Below are positions 40,601 through 54,800 of a DNA stretch of 64,000 bases, in pieces. Every line of letters starts with the position of its first letter. Within the stretch, counting starts at the first letter, position 1. The notes under the pieces are model-generated. The model had not been told where the DNA came from and did not search any database. It saw nothing but the letters and a program-made list of their open reading frames with translations. The translations under genes and the position numbers were made by a program. This stretch comes from Trichoplax adhaerens (Eukaryota; Placozoa; Uniplacotomia; Trichoplacea; Trichoplacidae), in assembly GCF_000150275.1 (NCBI RefSeq), contig NW_002060945.1:3619172-3683171 (forward strand). The letters are read 5' to 3'.

Positions 40601-43600
40601 ACCTTGGCCATAGACCACTAGAAGAATACCCTAGGTTTTCTTCTAGTAGGCCATGCCTTGGCGAAGCAAATACTGTCAAATCTTTAATAAAGATTCACAG
40701 TTAGGTAGCAAAAGAAATGCATTTGTACTAAAAGGGTCAATACGCTCCATATTGTTGACTTCTAAATTATATCGAAATATGATGTACTTTAATCTCATAA
40801 GACAATAAAATGGCATCTTTTATAGCATTACATTGTCGGTTACATTCAATTACTAATCTTGAAATAGAAGGTTGAAGATAATTAGAAACAAAGACCATCA
40901 TCGATTCAACCCAGAATAGTACGTAAAAATCCATGAAGTATAAAGTTCAATGAATACATCTCGAATTATATTCATGTCAGCAACTAGGACTGTTTTACTT
41001 ATTCTCTATACTAATCACAACGACCAACATTAATGTTTAAGCAACACATGCTTACGTAACTACCACGATGAAATTATTTCTTTACAGCAGTAGCTAATAA
41101 AATATGATGATGAATTAGGTTTTGGATGTTAGTTCGACGGCATAATCAAATGTGTTAACTGAAATGTAGACTAGTCAGCTAGTCACGTTATCCAGAATAA
41201 TGCATCATAATACACAGTAAACATTTCGGTCATAGATTAGTTATATTTCAATTTTAAATTGGCCATCTCGCAATGTAATCAATACTACTAGTAATCTTGT
41301 AGTCGATAGTATATGAATGTATTTCTGCAGCAGAAACAGTCTCCCATTTAGCATCAAAAATAGTACACTGTATATGACTACACAAACGATAAATAGTCCT
41401 AAATTTGTTGATTAATATGTAAAAATATAGCCATCACAGGACAAACTTACCGCCACTAGACTTTGAACGTTCTTCTGTTGCAGGAGTAAGCGCAGCGAAG
41501 CAACTTGCTCGTTGTCAGCTAGCTTCTCATCATCTAAGGACTCCAAAACGGTCTTCAGTGCATCTATACCAAAATTATTAACGGATATTTTACAGACTGC
41601 ATCTACATCTCTACGTACATCTAAAGATTAACCATAGTTGTATTTAGTATAAAACTGTCAAAATACAGTAAATCGAATAACCATCTTTGAGCAGTCTATA
41701 GATTTACAGACCAAGCTAAAAAGCAACCTAGCAGCCGCTGTCAGGGACTACTAAAATAGTTGTCCCTGCAACTGTACAGTACCGTACAGTACAGTGCGAG
41801 ATTTGGTTACAGTACATTGTATTGTAGGCGGCTATACTGTCTTTCAATCATGGCGAGGTTTTCTCGTTTCGAGCACGAGCACAACGTCGATTGGCAAGCT
41901 TCCCCAATTCCTTATTACTAGGCGTTATTATGTGCGGTACTGTACAATCAGCGTTCTACACTTTATAGTAATCAGTCGCAGAGATTTTGCATACAATGTC
42001 TCAGTTGGCAATTTAGCCAGCAAAGGCAATGGCCAGCGGTTAGTAGAAAAAGTTTTAATTAGAAATCTAAAGTATCTCAAAATTTATTTATAATACAATG
42101 CGGTAATACTAGAATTTGTATTCACCTAATAGGATTATTTGCTTTTACAGCGGTTGGTCTACAGTTATCAATTAGTAGGGGAAAAAAATTCGCGTCCTTG
42201 GGTTTTTGCTCTCTCTTTTTTTACCGTGCACCGTAGTAGAATAGTAGGACATAATCAGTCCAACAGCAGTGTACCTTGTGCACATTACGTTTAAATTGTG
42301 TACGTCGTACTACGAACACAATCGTCGAATTTCAAATTGAATACTCTGTAATTGCTTACAATTTTAAGATCTTTGAAATCTATTTTAGATACAACATAAA
42401 CCTACATACTGTAAAGCAATTACACCCGTCACAACCATACGTATCAATATGAACGCTTCATTAATCCTAAAGCAAAATGTAGCTTTACGCTATGCAAGTA
42501 AGGTACACAACGATGGACACAGCATTCGCCTATCGTGCGCAATTTTATGTAGCCCATAAAGTAACTTTAGAGAAAGATAAGTTGCAGGAAACAGATAATT
42601 AATTATTCTTTCTCTTGAACAATCAAGTAAACTTAAGTAAAAATCAAGTTGTGTTCACGCAACAAATACTTTGCAGTTGTCATTGAGTATTTATCCCTTG
42701 TCAGCAATCACCGCCCTCCCTACGCAACGCTATACTAGATGCTAATAAAGCTCAATACGCGTAAAGCACAATTCAAATGTTAGAACAATTTTACCTTAAA
42801 AAGATTGTAAGATTTTAAATACAAAAAAACTGAAGATTAAACTAGTCAAGACTGCAGTGAAGAAAAAAAATATTTTATACATTACTGTAGCATAGTACAA
42901 CGTATCTCAGCAAAAGTAATTTGTTTCCGTTAATAGATCACTTGTGAAATTTTAGGCAGCATTTTTTCCTCATTTCCCTTCGCTTTGATTCAGATCACAA
43001 AGTGAGAAAAATTAAGAGAGCATTTAGCAAACTCAACTCCGCATCTCCACGCCCTTAAATAACTGGCAGTACGGTAGCGTATTACTGTATTACTAAGCAC
43101 ATTCAATCAGGAAATATTTCGACATGCAGAATCACAAGCTATATAAACTCGTAGTCACGTCTCCACTTACTTTCCTAAAAGCTTACTAATTTGATTTACG
43201 ATCCAGTATTTTCCACTATAACAACAATGCAAACAAATTTTGGCCACCAGAATTAAAAAACATTTCAAATTTGCGATTAGATTTTAAGTACAGTGCGATA
43301 CGGTAGAGACAACGTGGACCGTGAGCTGATGAGATAGTTTACATTAATTATGAGCAAAATCATAACAATAATAAATAATTATCGACTATCTATCGAATAA
43401 AGAGTCTAAAGTCTTTGTATATCCTATACTCTGTTGTGAAGATTAATATTGGAGATATACAAATTGCTCATTGAGAACATAGTTAATCAATAATGCTCAG
43501 TAGATTTGGGATTTATGGTCCGATTAGTTAGACCGATTGTGAATATTTGAACGCGGTTAACGCATACAATACTGTACAGTACATAAATAGCATGAAGTAA

Positions 43601-45432
43601 AACGGTATTTATAGCCTAGCAGAATGTATCGCTAACGATGACAGGGTTCTATAAAATAAAATAGTATAGTATCAAGACACTTGGATGTGAACTATATAAT
43701 TATTAACCACCCACAGGTAATGCGGCCCACTTGTGCATAATACATTACTGTAGTACGTTTTAAAGTAGGTCTGGTCATCTCGATTTCTATTATCGAGTGT
43801 ACTGTACAATATACAGATTAGGTAAACTGTAATAACTAAACCATACTAAAAATTAAATAGTAGGGAAAAGAGGCTATAATCTGCTCACGGATCCTCGATT
43901 TATTAGCGAGGCAAAGCTGCGTAAATCGAATTTATAGTACTGAATTAGCGATAAAGCGTAAACGATAAACCTTAAGTGACAGACGGATATATAATCCTGA
44001 TCATTCGCTTCACGGTTACTGATTATGATCAACACGCTGGAACGAAAATAGTGAGCGAAGCATAAGTTTTAATACTAAGTCACGGTATTATCTAGGAAAG
44101 ACAATCGAGTGTAAGTATGCCGCACTAAAAGCGAAAACTTTGACTAGTCGTATGGCTCCAAGCGAACATCACAATCACGTAGACTGTACAGTAGCACATC
44201 ACTTTGTATCCGCGCTATACTGTCATTTACTGAAGTTTTTCCGTTATATTGTGGTATTTGTACTTTAGATTGAATTCTCATATTATAATCTGCAACAATT
44301 GCTACTGCTTCTATCTCGAAGTTCAGAATCGGTTACATCGCAGTGATCCTCTACCATATCGATTTTCGGTACTGTCATGCCGTAGACTATAGAGTGCTTC
44401 AGCGCTATTTTAACTACAATCTAATACCAGACCGTAAAGAACAAAACCAGTAAATCCGGAAAACTAATCGCTTCATTTGGCGACGATTAAAGTTGCCCCC
44501 AAAATTGTGTAACCGTCGGATTAAAATCAAATTGTACTGTATTAGTAGCTTGGAGTCAATGCCTTGTACACTGCTGCAGTGACTGATTTTGTTTCAAATA
44601 TTTTCAACGTAAAAAAAGTTGGCAAATGTCAAAAGCCACACGTGCGGAACTCATGCACGCAGGCAAAGGTTTCCGTTTGCACCTGGGTAGTTTGATTACA
44701 GTTTTTTGGCTGGCTTCATGAACTCGACGATATTGACTGGTCACCGTATACTAAAGTATTATAGCAATCGCTTTAAAACAGCACCCAACTCCAATACGGA
44801 ACTGTACCGAACTTTTATTACACGTTCCACAATTCACTACAGTCCCACTACCGTACAGTACTGTAGTTCAATATTACTGTACTGTACAGCGTCCAATCCA
44901 GTGTAGTGGCGTGCCGTCAACGGAAAATAACGTATTTTAAATGATTCAGTAAGTAGTTTGTAAACTAGAAAGTAGTTGGGGAAAAAAAAAAAGCGTAAAT
45001 CAACTATTGAAATTGTAGAATAGAGAAAAAAATTGGGAATTTTTTCTGTAACGAAAAGAGCGTGTTAATACACCCAAATGGAATATTGTACTATATTGGC
45101 ATGCAGATCCCGCTAGGAGGTCGGAGTTGAAAGTTTTGCAACCTTTAACACGACGTAAAACAGCAGCACGGCTTATCGTACTGTACTATGGATAGCATGT
45201 GTACACTCGTACTGTCTAGTGTAATGTACAGGACGCACTACTACTGCAACACTAAGTAGACGAAGGCGAACTTCAGACACAAACAATGTATCAACCAGGG
45301 GGTTATCGTCCAAAATGGCATTGAAGTTTTAGCTTCAACATTATCCAACAAAATTTTGTAAAACTATCTAAAAATTACCTACTTTAAAAAATATTTTTCC
45401 CATTACTAAATAGACTTACCTTGGGCACTCAT
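37639..45432 (-). CDS. MPP/p55-family MAGUK scaffold (L27-L27-PDZ-SH3-GUK)
   Basis: Fifteen phase-consistent exons encode 505 residues: 45432-45420, 41563-41451, 40241-40173, 40043-39960, 39882-39745, 39601-39446, 39220-39089, 39018-38960, 38870-38824, 38750-38691, 38620-38540, 38463-38383, 38308-38106, 38005-37901 and 37815-37639. Residues 2-100 are two L27 domains (ALKTVLESLDD; LNIMLKQPHFRR). The PDZ domain (about 118-195) has QPLGITISSRNG and CYVARILHDSMIHVQGLLH. The SH3 (about 194-256) has KGDILEIVNLDDENWWQ. The guanylate-kinase-like domain (about 302-505) has GAKGVGKRT, PYTTRPAKSGEEDGVDYHF and the family C-terminus WVPTSWVY. MPP proteins assemble polarity and junction complexes under the membrane, and their GUK domain is usually a binding module. 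Features are shared with MPP1, MPP2/6 and MPP3/7, so I do not choose a subfamily. Only 13 coding bases (MSAQ plus one base) lie in the first exon, followed by a 3.9-kb intron. Confidence 0.95.
40617..40647. repeat. Imperfectly extended inverted repeat in an MPP intron
   Basis: ACTAGAAGAA and TTCTTCTAGT are exact reverse complements separated by 11 bases. Looser complementarity continues outside (GGCC.ATAGACC versus TAGGCC). A hairpin RNA or a mere chance palindrome are both possible. Confidence 0.5.
41564..45419. other. Long first intron of the MPP-family gene
   Basis: About 3.86 kb. It contains scattered GTAC palindromes (41771-41795, 43573-43583, 44852-44890, 45178-45232) and is otherwise AT-rich. 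A 99-codon + strand open frame at 41794-42093 overlaps one palindrome group and has no recognisable motif, so it is not called. Confidence 0.5.
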
Positions 45433-48400
45433 AGAACAATCTGCGCTTGGCATGTTGACTTGCGAACGCTCGAGGAAAAACACAGTCAAAGTTTGTCAAG
45501 TTTACAGGCTAGGATGTACAAACCCTACAACAAGCCAGTAAGTGAAAAGAAATGGTCGAGGAGTAAAATGGATATCTTCAAGACTTTTAGCGTGTGTGCA
45601 AATCAAACAACAATAGAAAGGATAGCGTACCGGATTACGTCAATAGTTAAACCTTGATCAATTGGCTAATGTAACTGCCACGTGGTTCTCAACGACCCGC
45701 AGTGGATTCGTTGTTTGATAATATAATCACTAAAATGTGCGCGCCTACTATCAGCGATTTGATTGGTTGGATCTCATTCCTGAAGTACTTTTCTTTATCT
45801 GGCAGAAATGCCTCGAACCAGTAATGTACTGAACAATCATCCAATAGTGTCACTGTACAGCGGAATATTGTGTACACAAGTACGCGGTCGTATCAGGTCG
45901 TGTTCACAGTGTTCATTCACACGTACGGCGTTGGTGCATTGTTTGGCCTACAGTCATCTAGGATACTGAGATCAGCAGTATTGTTCCAATCTGCGTTTTG
46001 TACGCTAGTAAAGAAAGGATAGAAAGCGAATAACTGATTCTTACCAACAACTACAGTACTGTACAGTGCAGGATTGTTCCTACGGCGGATGATTCATGCA
46101 AAGCGTCACGAATGGCGGCATACTGTACGCTGCATATTTTATCTTTCCTTTATTTGAATACGTACAGTACAGTACAGTACTGCCAACTAATTTGAATACT
46201 TTACGACGAACAGTGTGTCAATACGCTACAGTACAGTACAATGTACAGTACTGTACAGTACACTAGTGCTGAATATACTGTAGATCATAACGGTTGACCC
46301 GAACCGAACTATCTCAGGTCTACAATACAGTAGTGCTGATACTACAGTACAGTACCTTACAGTATGCAGTACAGTACAGTGTACTGTACAGTACTGTACG
46401 GTACGAGGATACGGCATCAACAAACTTCCGTTTCAAGATAGCGGACTTTACAGTAGACCGACGTAACGTTACTATTAATGAAAGAATGAAAGAAATTAAG
46501 AAGTTACCGTATGCCGCTGAATCATGTAATAGTTTTATTTGGCGAACTACAGTACCATCATAACATGATTTTCAGACATCAATCTATTTATTTGTTTATT
46601 AATGCTATAGAACTTTATTTTCCTTGATGTACCACTAGAGCACTACGGTGCCGGCTGTGCCCGCAAGCACCCGCAATCACGTACAGTACACAGTGCAGTC
46701 TAATGTACAGTACAGTACAGTACTACTGGTGTTGATACTGTACTAAGCTCAGCGGTTAATTACTGTAATTAGTAGTAAATTCCAATACTGTCTTTATTGT
46801 ACTGTACAGGTACTGTACAGGATAGTAGCAACGGTACTAACCGAACCTTTTTCAGGTCAAAACTGTACTGTACAGTACAGTGTTGATAATTAATTAATGA
46901 ATAAGCTGTCGTAGCTGGATTGTAAAAAAGTGGGTGTCGCGGATACGGCAGAAATGATTTGAGTGCTTTGGCCACTATGTAACATTGATCGAAAAACTAA
47001 ATATTGCAGGAATCCTACTTCAGCACAAGACCACATAAGCAGCTAAGCCACTAAATCATGATTATATTTGCACTACTATGAATGAAAGTACAGCAGATGC
47101 CAGCTAAACATAGCCGAGAACAAAGAACTGCACGAAACTTAGGTTGGGGTATGGCCACAGAATTTTTTTCCAGGGGACGCTCACTTTTCAGAAATTAAAG
47201 AACCATACAGTACTGTATACAGTATTACGGTACAGTACAATAAAAAACTGTACTGTACAGTACAGTGCAGACCCACAATCTGATGGTTGATTCTACCGTA
47301 CTGTACACGGTACCGTCACTCGTTAATAAGAATGACTTTGACGCACAACTGTACAGTACTATACTGTACAGTACAGTGTAACGTGAACAGTACTTTGACC
47401 CTACTCGCTAAATCGACTAATTTTACTGAAATTCTTACTGTTGTTCTCGATTTATTTTGCATCTTCATATAACGTTATCCAACTTGTCAACTCGAGTCCA
47501 TCTACCGATCGTTCAATACTACTTTGGCATTTCGATATTGAATGCAATGAGAAATAGCTAAGACTGCATCCCACGGCGTATCTATATTGTATAGTAAAAA
47601 CGCCTTAACATTTGTTCTATTTGAAAGACTCGACGACCATATTCACTACCTCATGCTGTTCATGGTACATCAATATGTTTAATTAATGCACAGTATTGAA
47701 ACAACCTTTACAATAGAGCTATGTAGTACAGACTGTACGGTAGACATTGCATTGAATCTGTAATGGTTAGCGTCTGCGATATAGCGCAGTAGGGTTTGAA
47801 CACGGTTAGGGGTCCCATTGGATTCTGGAAAATCTCGGGCACATGATCAATGTCCGACGATGATACGCATGCAATGGCTAGAAAAATAAATACGGTACAG
47901 TATGAAGATGAATCGGCACTACAGTAGTTAATACAGTATACTGAGAAAATTCTTAGAAGTCACTACTGTGCTATGCAAGTACAGTGCTGACTTGATCACC
48001 GTTGGCATAGTTGATGCCTTTACCAGTACAAATACAAGTCAGCATAGTCAAAATTTTAGGCAATCGTATGGAGGCCAACTGTTTTACTGATCAATTGAAC
48101 TGTAGTGTACTGATCGATAAATGTACCATACTTGTTACCCGGTTGCTCTATCGGACTGACTGGGTATGGTTAGCGTTAAAATGCTAACCAATATAGAACA
48201 TACATATATTATAATTAGATAATCATAATTTTATAATTAATGCAGTATACAAATTTCTACACTTTCTGGTCCATAAATCATAGTTGCTATTTGAATTTAT
48301 TTTAGCAACACAATATACTGTGATAATAAAGATATCATTTTCTCTATGCAATCAGTCACGATCAACTTACAGTAGTCGATGCTGATATAGAACAGCGAAC

Positions 48401-48801
48401 TTTAGAGTAAAATTGACGCTTAATTTGGGAGCTAAGCGTAGAACAACTAACCATTAAGTTAATTAAACCATTCCAAATTTGATATCAATCTTACATACAT
48501 AATTAATTATAATGTTTGTTTCGATCTGTAGAAATAACACAGCCACTTTGATATAAATAAGGAGACGAAATAAATTGTGCTAGACTCCTGAAAATCACAT
48601 ATATTAACAATAATTTTGAATGAATATGAAATATCTCACAAAGTTGCAATTCTATAAAGCAAGTACTTTAGAATTTAACGGCCGTAATCGAAAGATTTAG
48701 AAAGGAATATAAATACAGTCAGAAAAAATCAACAATAATCTGAGGCCCTTAAATTCGGAATAATTATATAATTTGCCTACGTGATACAATCGAAGAATTA
48801 T
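45433..48801. other. Intergenic region upstream of MPP and downstream of RAB3GAP1
   Basis: About 3.4 kb between two minus-strand genes, so it should hold the MPP promoter and the RAB3GAP1 3' UTR. Its striking content is dense GTACT/GTACA palindromes from 46048 to 47385. Open frames such as 46226-46423 and 46294-46563 are this repeat read as protein. From about 47500 to 48800 the DNA is plain AT-rich with nothing I can assign. Confidence 0.5.
46048..47385. repeat. Dense GTACT/GTACA palindrome field
   Basis: At least eight separate blocks occur within 1.3 kb: 46052-46064, 46163-46181, 46227-46263, 46325-46403, 46680-46722, 46797-46819, 46863-46882 and 47204-47385. Cores such as TACAGTACTGTACAGTAC and ACTGTACAGTACAGTG are self-complementary and could pair with each other over any distance. 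Blocks are separated by unrelated AT-rich DNA, so this is a dispersed field, not one satellite. Confidence 0.75.
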
Positions 48802-51800
48802 TTACTGAAATATAGTATCATTGCAAAACGTTCCCGCCATCCTGAATTCATCTTTTGTACAGGCACTATATAATCTTTGCGGAGTTGGCCTAGAAGATGA
48901 TACCGGCCTACTTAGCTGGGTTCGTAAAATAAACTCCTGAGCCCATATTTCGCTTAAGCCTAGCTTCGACGAACTTAACTCTTGCTTGGCTACATGAGGT
49001 TCATTGAAAGTCTCCAAAGCAAACTAAAATAAATTTGTTAGTTAAAGTTTACGTTAATACGCATACAAATCAAATGTATCCTAAGTATATAAATAGACTA
49101 TATGAAAACCTTCTTCGATGAAACAAACGCTTGATTTATGATCTTTCCTAATAGACCCTTTCCAGAGCCCTCGATTGTAACTTCAGGTTGATTCAAAAGA
49201 TTACCAGCAAAGCCTTCCAGCTTCCCTAGACCATAATCTTCAACTTCGTAACATATAAATTTTGCAGCAAGAGACTGACGTGCTGAAATTATGCACTCTA
49301 TGCTCTTGATATCTTTCAGCAAATCCTATTTTGTATAATGAAATAAATATAACCATTTTACCAAATAATAATTGAAAGCCGAAAAAAGCAATTACGTGCC
49401 TGATATAGGGGAATGATGTCAACTGTATGTTCTTTAACACTTAAACGACAGGCACGACTGACAATGCTGTCAATCATGGTATTTACATTTGGTAAGTTAG
49501 ATAAATCTGTAATAAAACAAATAGTTGTAAGAGGGAAAGATTAAAAATACATCTCTAATCTATTTTATAAATTAGATTAAATATATCAGCAGGTATATAT
49601 TGTACATATAGTTCATAGTAATACTCTACCTAAAGATTTAGCACGGAATATGGCAGCATGAACTACCACTGAAAGTAACTGCAGCGCTACTTCAGATGGT
49701 TTTAAATTATTAAGGTAGTGGAAAACCTAAACAATAGATAAATGTCAGTAATAATCTATTACTCCACAAAATAGACAGTATTTAGGTATTTAAATTCATC
49801 TAGTATACATAAGTTACCTTTTCCGCTTCTTTCGTATCATCGAATAACCTCTTTTGTTTATAAGCAGGACTGCGCTTAGCAGCTTCCCATACCTCCGCCC
49901 AAATATTACCAGGTATGCGCATTCTAGTGCTAAGATGGCCTTGCGTATACCACTGTAAAAGATACAAAATTCAATTCAATCTACAACAAAGAGAATTTAC
50001 AGTAATAACTTTGAATAAAAATAGCTTACATTGGGATTATACGAATAATCTTTGCTATCCGTATTGTGCCCCCTTTCATTAAAATTTTTCGCTCCAGGAT
50101 GACCAACGCGATTGGCACTTTCGTCAGTAGATCCTTCACTACTATTTTCTTCCTTAGAAGTACTTTCGTTTACATCAGAAACCAATTGATTTTCTTGGTT
50201 ATTTACATCTTGCGCCTCATCATCAGTGATCATATGCCAATCACTATCGTCATCTTCAATTACAGAAACGTTATCTTGAGTCAAATTTTCTTGACTACCG
50301 CTGCATTCTATCGGTATCCAATCGCGCGGTGAATACCATCGAACAAAGTCTTCTAAGATGCATCCCGGATTTGCCGCCTAAATTTTTAATGAGAAAGAAT
50401 TTAGTTTACTGGTACGTACCTTCGTAATTTAATATTGGAGTAAAATGCAAAACCTTAAAAGCTTCCATGTCCGATAAGAGAGAAGCACTTTGCATACGAG
50501 CACGAATACGAATGCCTTCTTCCGATGTTCCAAGTTTAGTAAGAATCTCAGCTTGTTCTGACAACATATCTTCCGTCATCGGAGTTGGATCCTGTATTAT
50601 AAAGCAGCAATTAAATCAAGTTCTATGGTAGCTTAATCTCAAAAACTGGCCCTTTACCTGGGTGATAGGAATATTCATGGGAGTTTTTGTTTCTAGAAGT
50701 AATAAATTGAATTCTTCCTTTACACCTATAGGTATTTGCATATCACTACGATCGTCTTCATCTGTACTATCGATTTCGTCATTCCGGTCGTCCATTGTTG
50801 TAGTGACATCTTTCAAATCCTCATCATAACTTTCTGTTGACTTCTCAATGTTATCTGTTCCAGGTTTAATTAAAGTATCAGTTGCTCCATTTGAATCCTC
50901 AATTTGGCTTTCTTTCAGCGTATCAACGGTTTTATCTGCCTCATGTTTCTCTACCGTATCTGTATTATCCTTTGAATTCTCACTTTGGTTTTCTTCCGAC
51001 TTCTCCATAACTTCACCCGCCTCATATTCCTCCATTGTTTCGAAGAATTCATCTTCACTACTAGATGCGTTATCTTTTACATAAATATCGCCATCAACTT
51101 TTACATTTTCTTGATATGATACAGATTCTTCCTCTCTATCATCACTATAATTTAATTTACTAGTCAGGACCTCTTCCTCTGTTTCGCGACTTTCTAGCAT
51201 AGATCGCATAATCTTTCCATAGCTTAAAGAATTCCCAGATTTGAAAATAAGATTTTCGGAATGCGATCGTAATTCACGTTTGCGTCGTTGTAGAATACAA
51301 CAGTTAAGCATCTACATCAAAGGCACGTCATAAGAATATTTTCATTGACACGGAGAAAATGATATTACCTATTACATGGCACTATTCATAATTACCCATT
51401 GAGAAATTAAAACATTCATGCATGACACCAGCGAACGTACCTGAAACTTTTGATGTAGTAGACTAAACTGCAAGTTTGGAGCCTCTAATTCCAACCTAAG
51501 ATCGAAGATATGAGCATGAATATTTCCCCTTGTTTCAGAATTTAATACGCTAAAAATTAATGGCATACATAGGAATAATGATATTGTTTTCCCATCTATA
51601 GCGTAACTCCATGATAAATTCTCGCCACAGATGAGCGATCGCTCTTAGACCTTGTAAGAAAAAATTACTCTTAACCACATAATCTCGGAAGAATATTTAG
51701 CGATAACATTAAAACTTTTCGACTAACCTCCATAATTTCTATTGATTATACATAAGCTTATTGCTAGTGTGTGTGTCAGACTACCCTCAGGAGCAGACTT

Positions 51801-54800
51801 CAAGCCCCGAATAACAGTCTGAAATAAAAAAATTTTTAAGGTCATCACTTGTCGTATTCAATCACATTTTTAATCACAATCGAGTTTTTGCTATACATTA
51901 ACTTGTAATCAACTTACAGATGAATTGCTATTGTATTTGTTTATCGGATGCCAAGAATAATCCGTAGCAGTGTTATTGTGGTAAAAGCTGCTCGACTGAT
52001 CGCCATAAGATCTGTCTTCGGTTTTTATTGAATCAGGAAAAAGGCACTAAAGGCATAGTTGAATTAAAATAGACAATAAACGATAAACAAATCTAAGCAG
52101 CAAGGCTAGGAATAGCATACACTAGACAGTATTGCAACACCTCAGTACCTGCATTACTGTAGACAAGACTGCTGAAGGAATGTGCGATTCCTCACTCCCC
52201 GCGCGACTTACACGATTCGTCGCTTTAGACACAATGCGCGCCAGGCCCTTATCAAGAATCGGATGCACCGAAGAGTCCGTGATTTTATCTAAGGCCTGAA
52301 CGACATGACTGTCCACTAAGTGAAGGGATAGATGTCAATATTTTCAACCGTAGAAATAGACGATGTATGTATTACTTTAAATGCAGATGTAAACAATACT
52401 TACTTTCGACATTGTCATAAAAATTCGCAAAACCGATTAATTCATCAGTACTTTCAACACTTCTACATACATCTATGAAGCGGCTCAAGTAACTCTCTGT
52501 AATATAACCGAATAAAAAAATCGTATCAAGGCAAGCGGAAGCAATAGTTGATTTTCAGTGTATGTTTCGGCACCTAATAAACATGGCTTTTTCGTCATTA
52601 CAGCTCTTACAGACCATAAAGGTGCTTCATATGGGTCTAGATCACTTACGTAAAGAATATCGATGTAGTGTGAAATCGAAGCTTTGAATTAAATATTTAA
52701 TATGCATGAACATACCTGTACAAGTTGTTATCAACAAGAGCCGATTCTGCAACACTTGGCCAAGTAGCTGCAAGATAGATATCACTGCGATTTAAAGAAA
52801 AATGAAGATATTGTAATGACCTTATTGCAATTAAAAATTGGTATATTTGTCGGAATTATCAATCATATTCAGACCATTTACTTATAGAAAGTTAACGAAA
52901 CTAAAAATTTACATAATTTTAAAGTAATTTACATCATAAAGAACTAAAAGAGATAAAGGTTATGCGAACGGTTTTCGTAAATTTGACTGCATGCCTCAAC
53001 AAGCCAAAGTAATCTTTCACTAATTGTTAATGATATATTAGCACTATAAACCTGTTAAATGAGTGTGTTATACTTAGCCTACGATAACGGAAACATACGT
53101 GATCGGATCTTCTATGCTGCCAAAAGGTAAAGATTGAAAGTCAGAAGTGCCTATGCCTCCGGTTATATAGTTTGAAAGGTCTACAGAACGAGAGTAAACA
53201 GAAATCATCACATATCAGTTTTAAATAAACCAACAATATTCTATCAGTACTATACCAGGTATTTCCTGTGGCACCCAAGGCGAATATGTAAAGCAATTTA
53301 ATATATAAGTTTGACGAATGGAAACAGATATTTCCGCAGAAGGTATATATGAACACTGAAGTTAAAAAAATGTTATTTTCACATTTAGAAACGTTGCAAA
53401 AGTTAAATGATATTCCTTACTTTAAAAATTTCTATCACACATAAACTTACTAATTTAGACTTGAAAATATCTATTAATCCAGACAAATGTCTATACTGAG
53501 ATGGGGTATTGTTCAACTGTACCATCTCGAAATTGGCACGGAAATTTCGATTGAGGCACAGACCAACATATAGTCGCCGTCGTAATTGCTGCAGCTGTAA
53601 AAATATTGGTAATTCACTGCAATACAAAAATGAAATAGTGAAACAAAATCGAAACAATGGAGAGCATCGTACAGCATATCACTGACGACATTAGTATTTA
53701 GTTTACTAGGATCGAATATAATGCACGAGCTTTCAGATTACAAGCAATCATGACCTACCATTTTGTATTAGAGAGACAGATAGATACCGCACTCAAAAGC
53801 TGATTGCCTTTTGATTCACTCGTGATAGCATATTCTGCCTTCGCAGGAGTAATAGTTATGAATTCTTTCACTCCGTACCTTTAAGGAAATAATGATGTTG
53901 TCAGTCATACTCACTATGCGTACTACGAGCTAAATTCGTTATGAATGACTACTGAAATTTAAACGAAGTCATATAGTGACAAATATATTTTATTTATCTA
54001 ATATTATAAAAGAATGCGCTATACTTTGTTTAGTAGCTAGGAAGTACATTTCAATTAACAAAATTATCTTATGACAATTACCAGCGAGTCAAACAGTGAG
54101 CTCTCGATGGAAAATCATTAATTGTTGATTGCATATCGTACATCATTGGAAGAAAAGTATCTAAAATATATATAGTGTTAGATTAATCTTAACGATTATA
54201 AAAAAGTGAGTGTAATAATGAAAAAAATTCTTTGCAATAAATACCATCATTAACTCCATCAGGTCCTTTCACATTACTATAACAATAGTGAGTAACTGAA
54301 TATGGACATTCTCTGAAAACGATAATTTCTTGATGTCGTTGATCTGGTAGTTGCTTTCGAGCTTCATCCTCCTAAGCATTCATGTTAAATTCAATCACAA
54401 TCGAAAAACATTCAGATATGATGGTTCGCCTTATTTACTTAATAACTACTGTAAAAATTTCAAAAATACGTTAGTAAAATTAATAATTATGTAATAGTCA
54501 CTCTTACAATTTATGTACATGTTAAGCTAATTTTATTTTATCAAAATCTGATCGAATCAATGCAGCAATCTAGCGTAGAATAGTAGATATGAGAATCCGC
54601 ATGACAATTTTTTGATCAATACAACTGTACTACAGTATGATAGCTAGGAAAAAATATAATCATATCGGACTTTATAGCAATGTACTGTAATAAGCTACCT
54701 TATTACTACATAGAAAAAGTGAGATTTATTTCTATATTTCTGATTAAATTCATTGCAAAGTTCCATAACGCCATCATTGTATCTGAGACTATAAAGCTTC

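Noticed and set aside
41794-42093. 99-codon + strand open frame inside the first MPP intron
   Set aside because: It overlaps a palindrome cluster, has no recognisable domain and no spliced partner.
45421-45657. 78-codon + strand frame overlapping the MPP start exon
   Set aside because: No recognised content; the minus-strand ATG plus donor here completes the MPP frame exactly.
46226-46563. Overlapping open frames on both strands rich in Tyr, Cys, Thr and Val
   Set aside because: The composition comes from GTACTG repeats, which avoid stop codons in several frames.
47781-47840. tRNA-like GGTTTGAAC stretch
   Set aside because: No flanking acceptor or anticodon stems of the right geometry could be drawn.
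49997-51084. + strand open frames at 50066-50332 and 50848-51084
   Set aside because: They are antisense shadows of the acidic RAB3GAP1 exons, whose GAA/GAT codons read as TTC/ATC on the other strand.
52950-53051. Minus-strand segment encoding ISERLLWLVEACSQ with an acceptor, in the RAB3GAP1 locus
   Set aside because: It lacks a usable donor. Exon 53099 joins 52784 directly and gives the conserved DPITDIYLAATWP.
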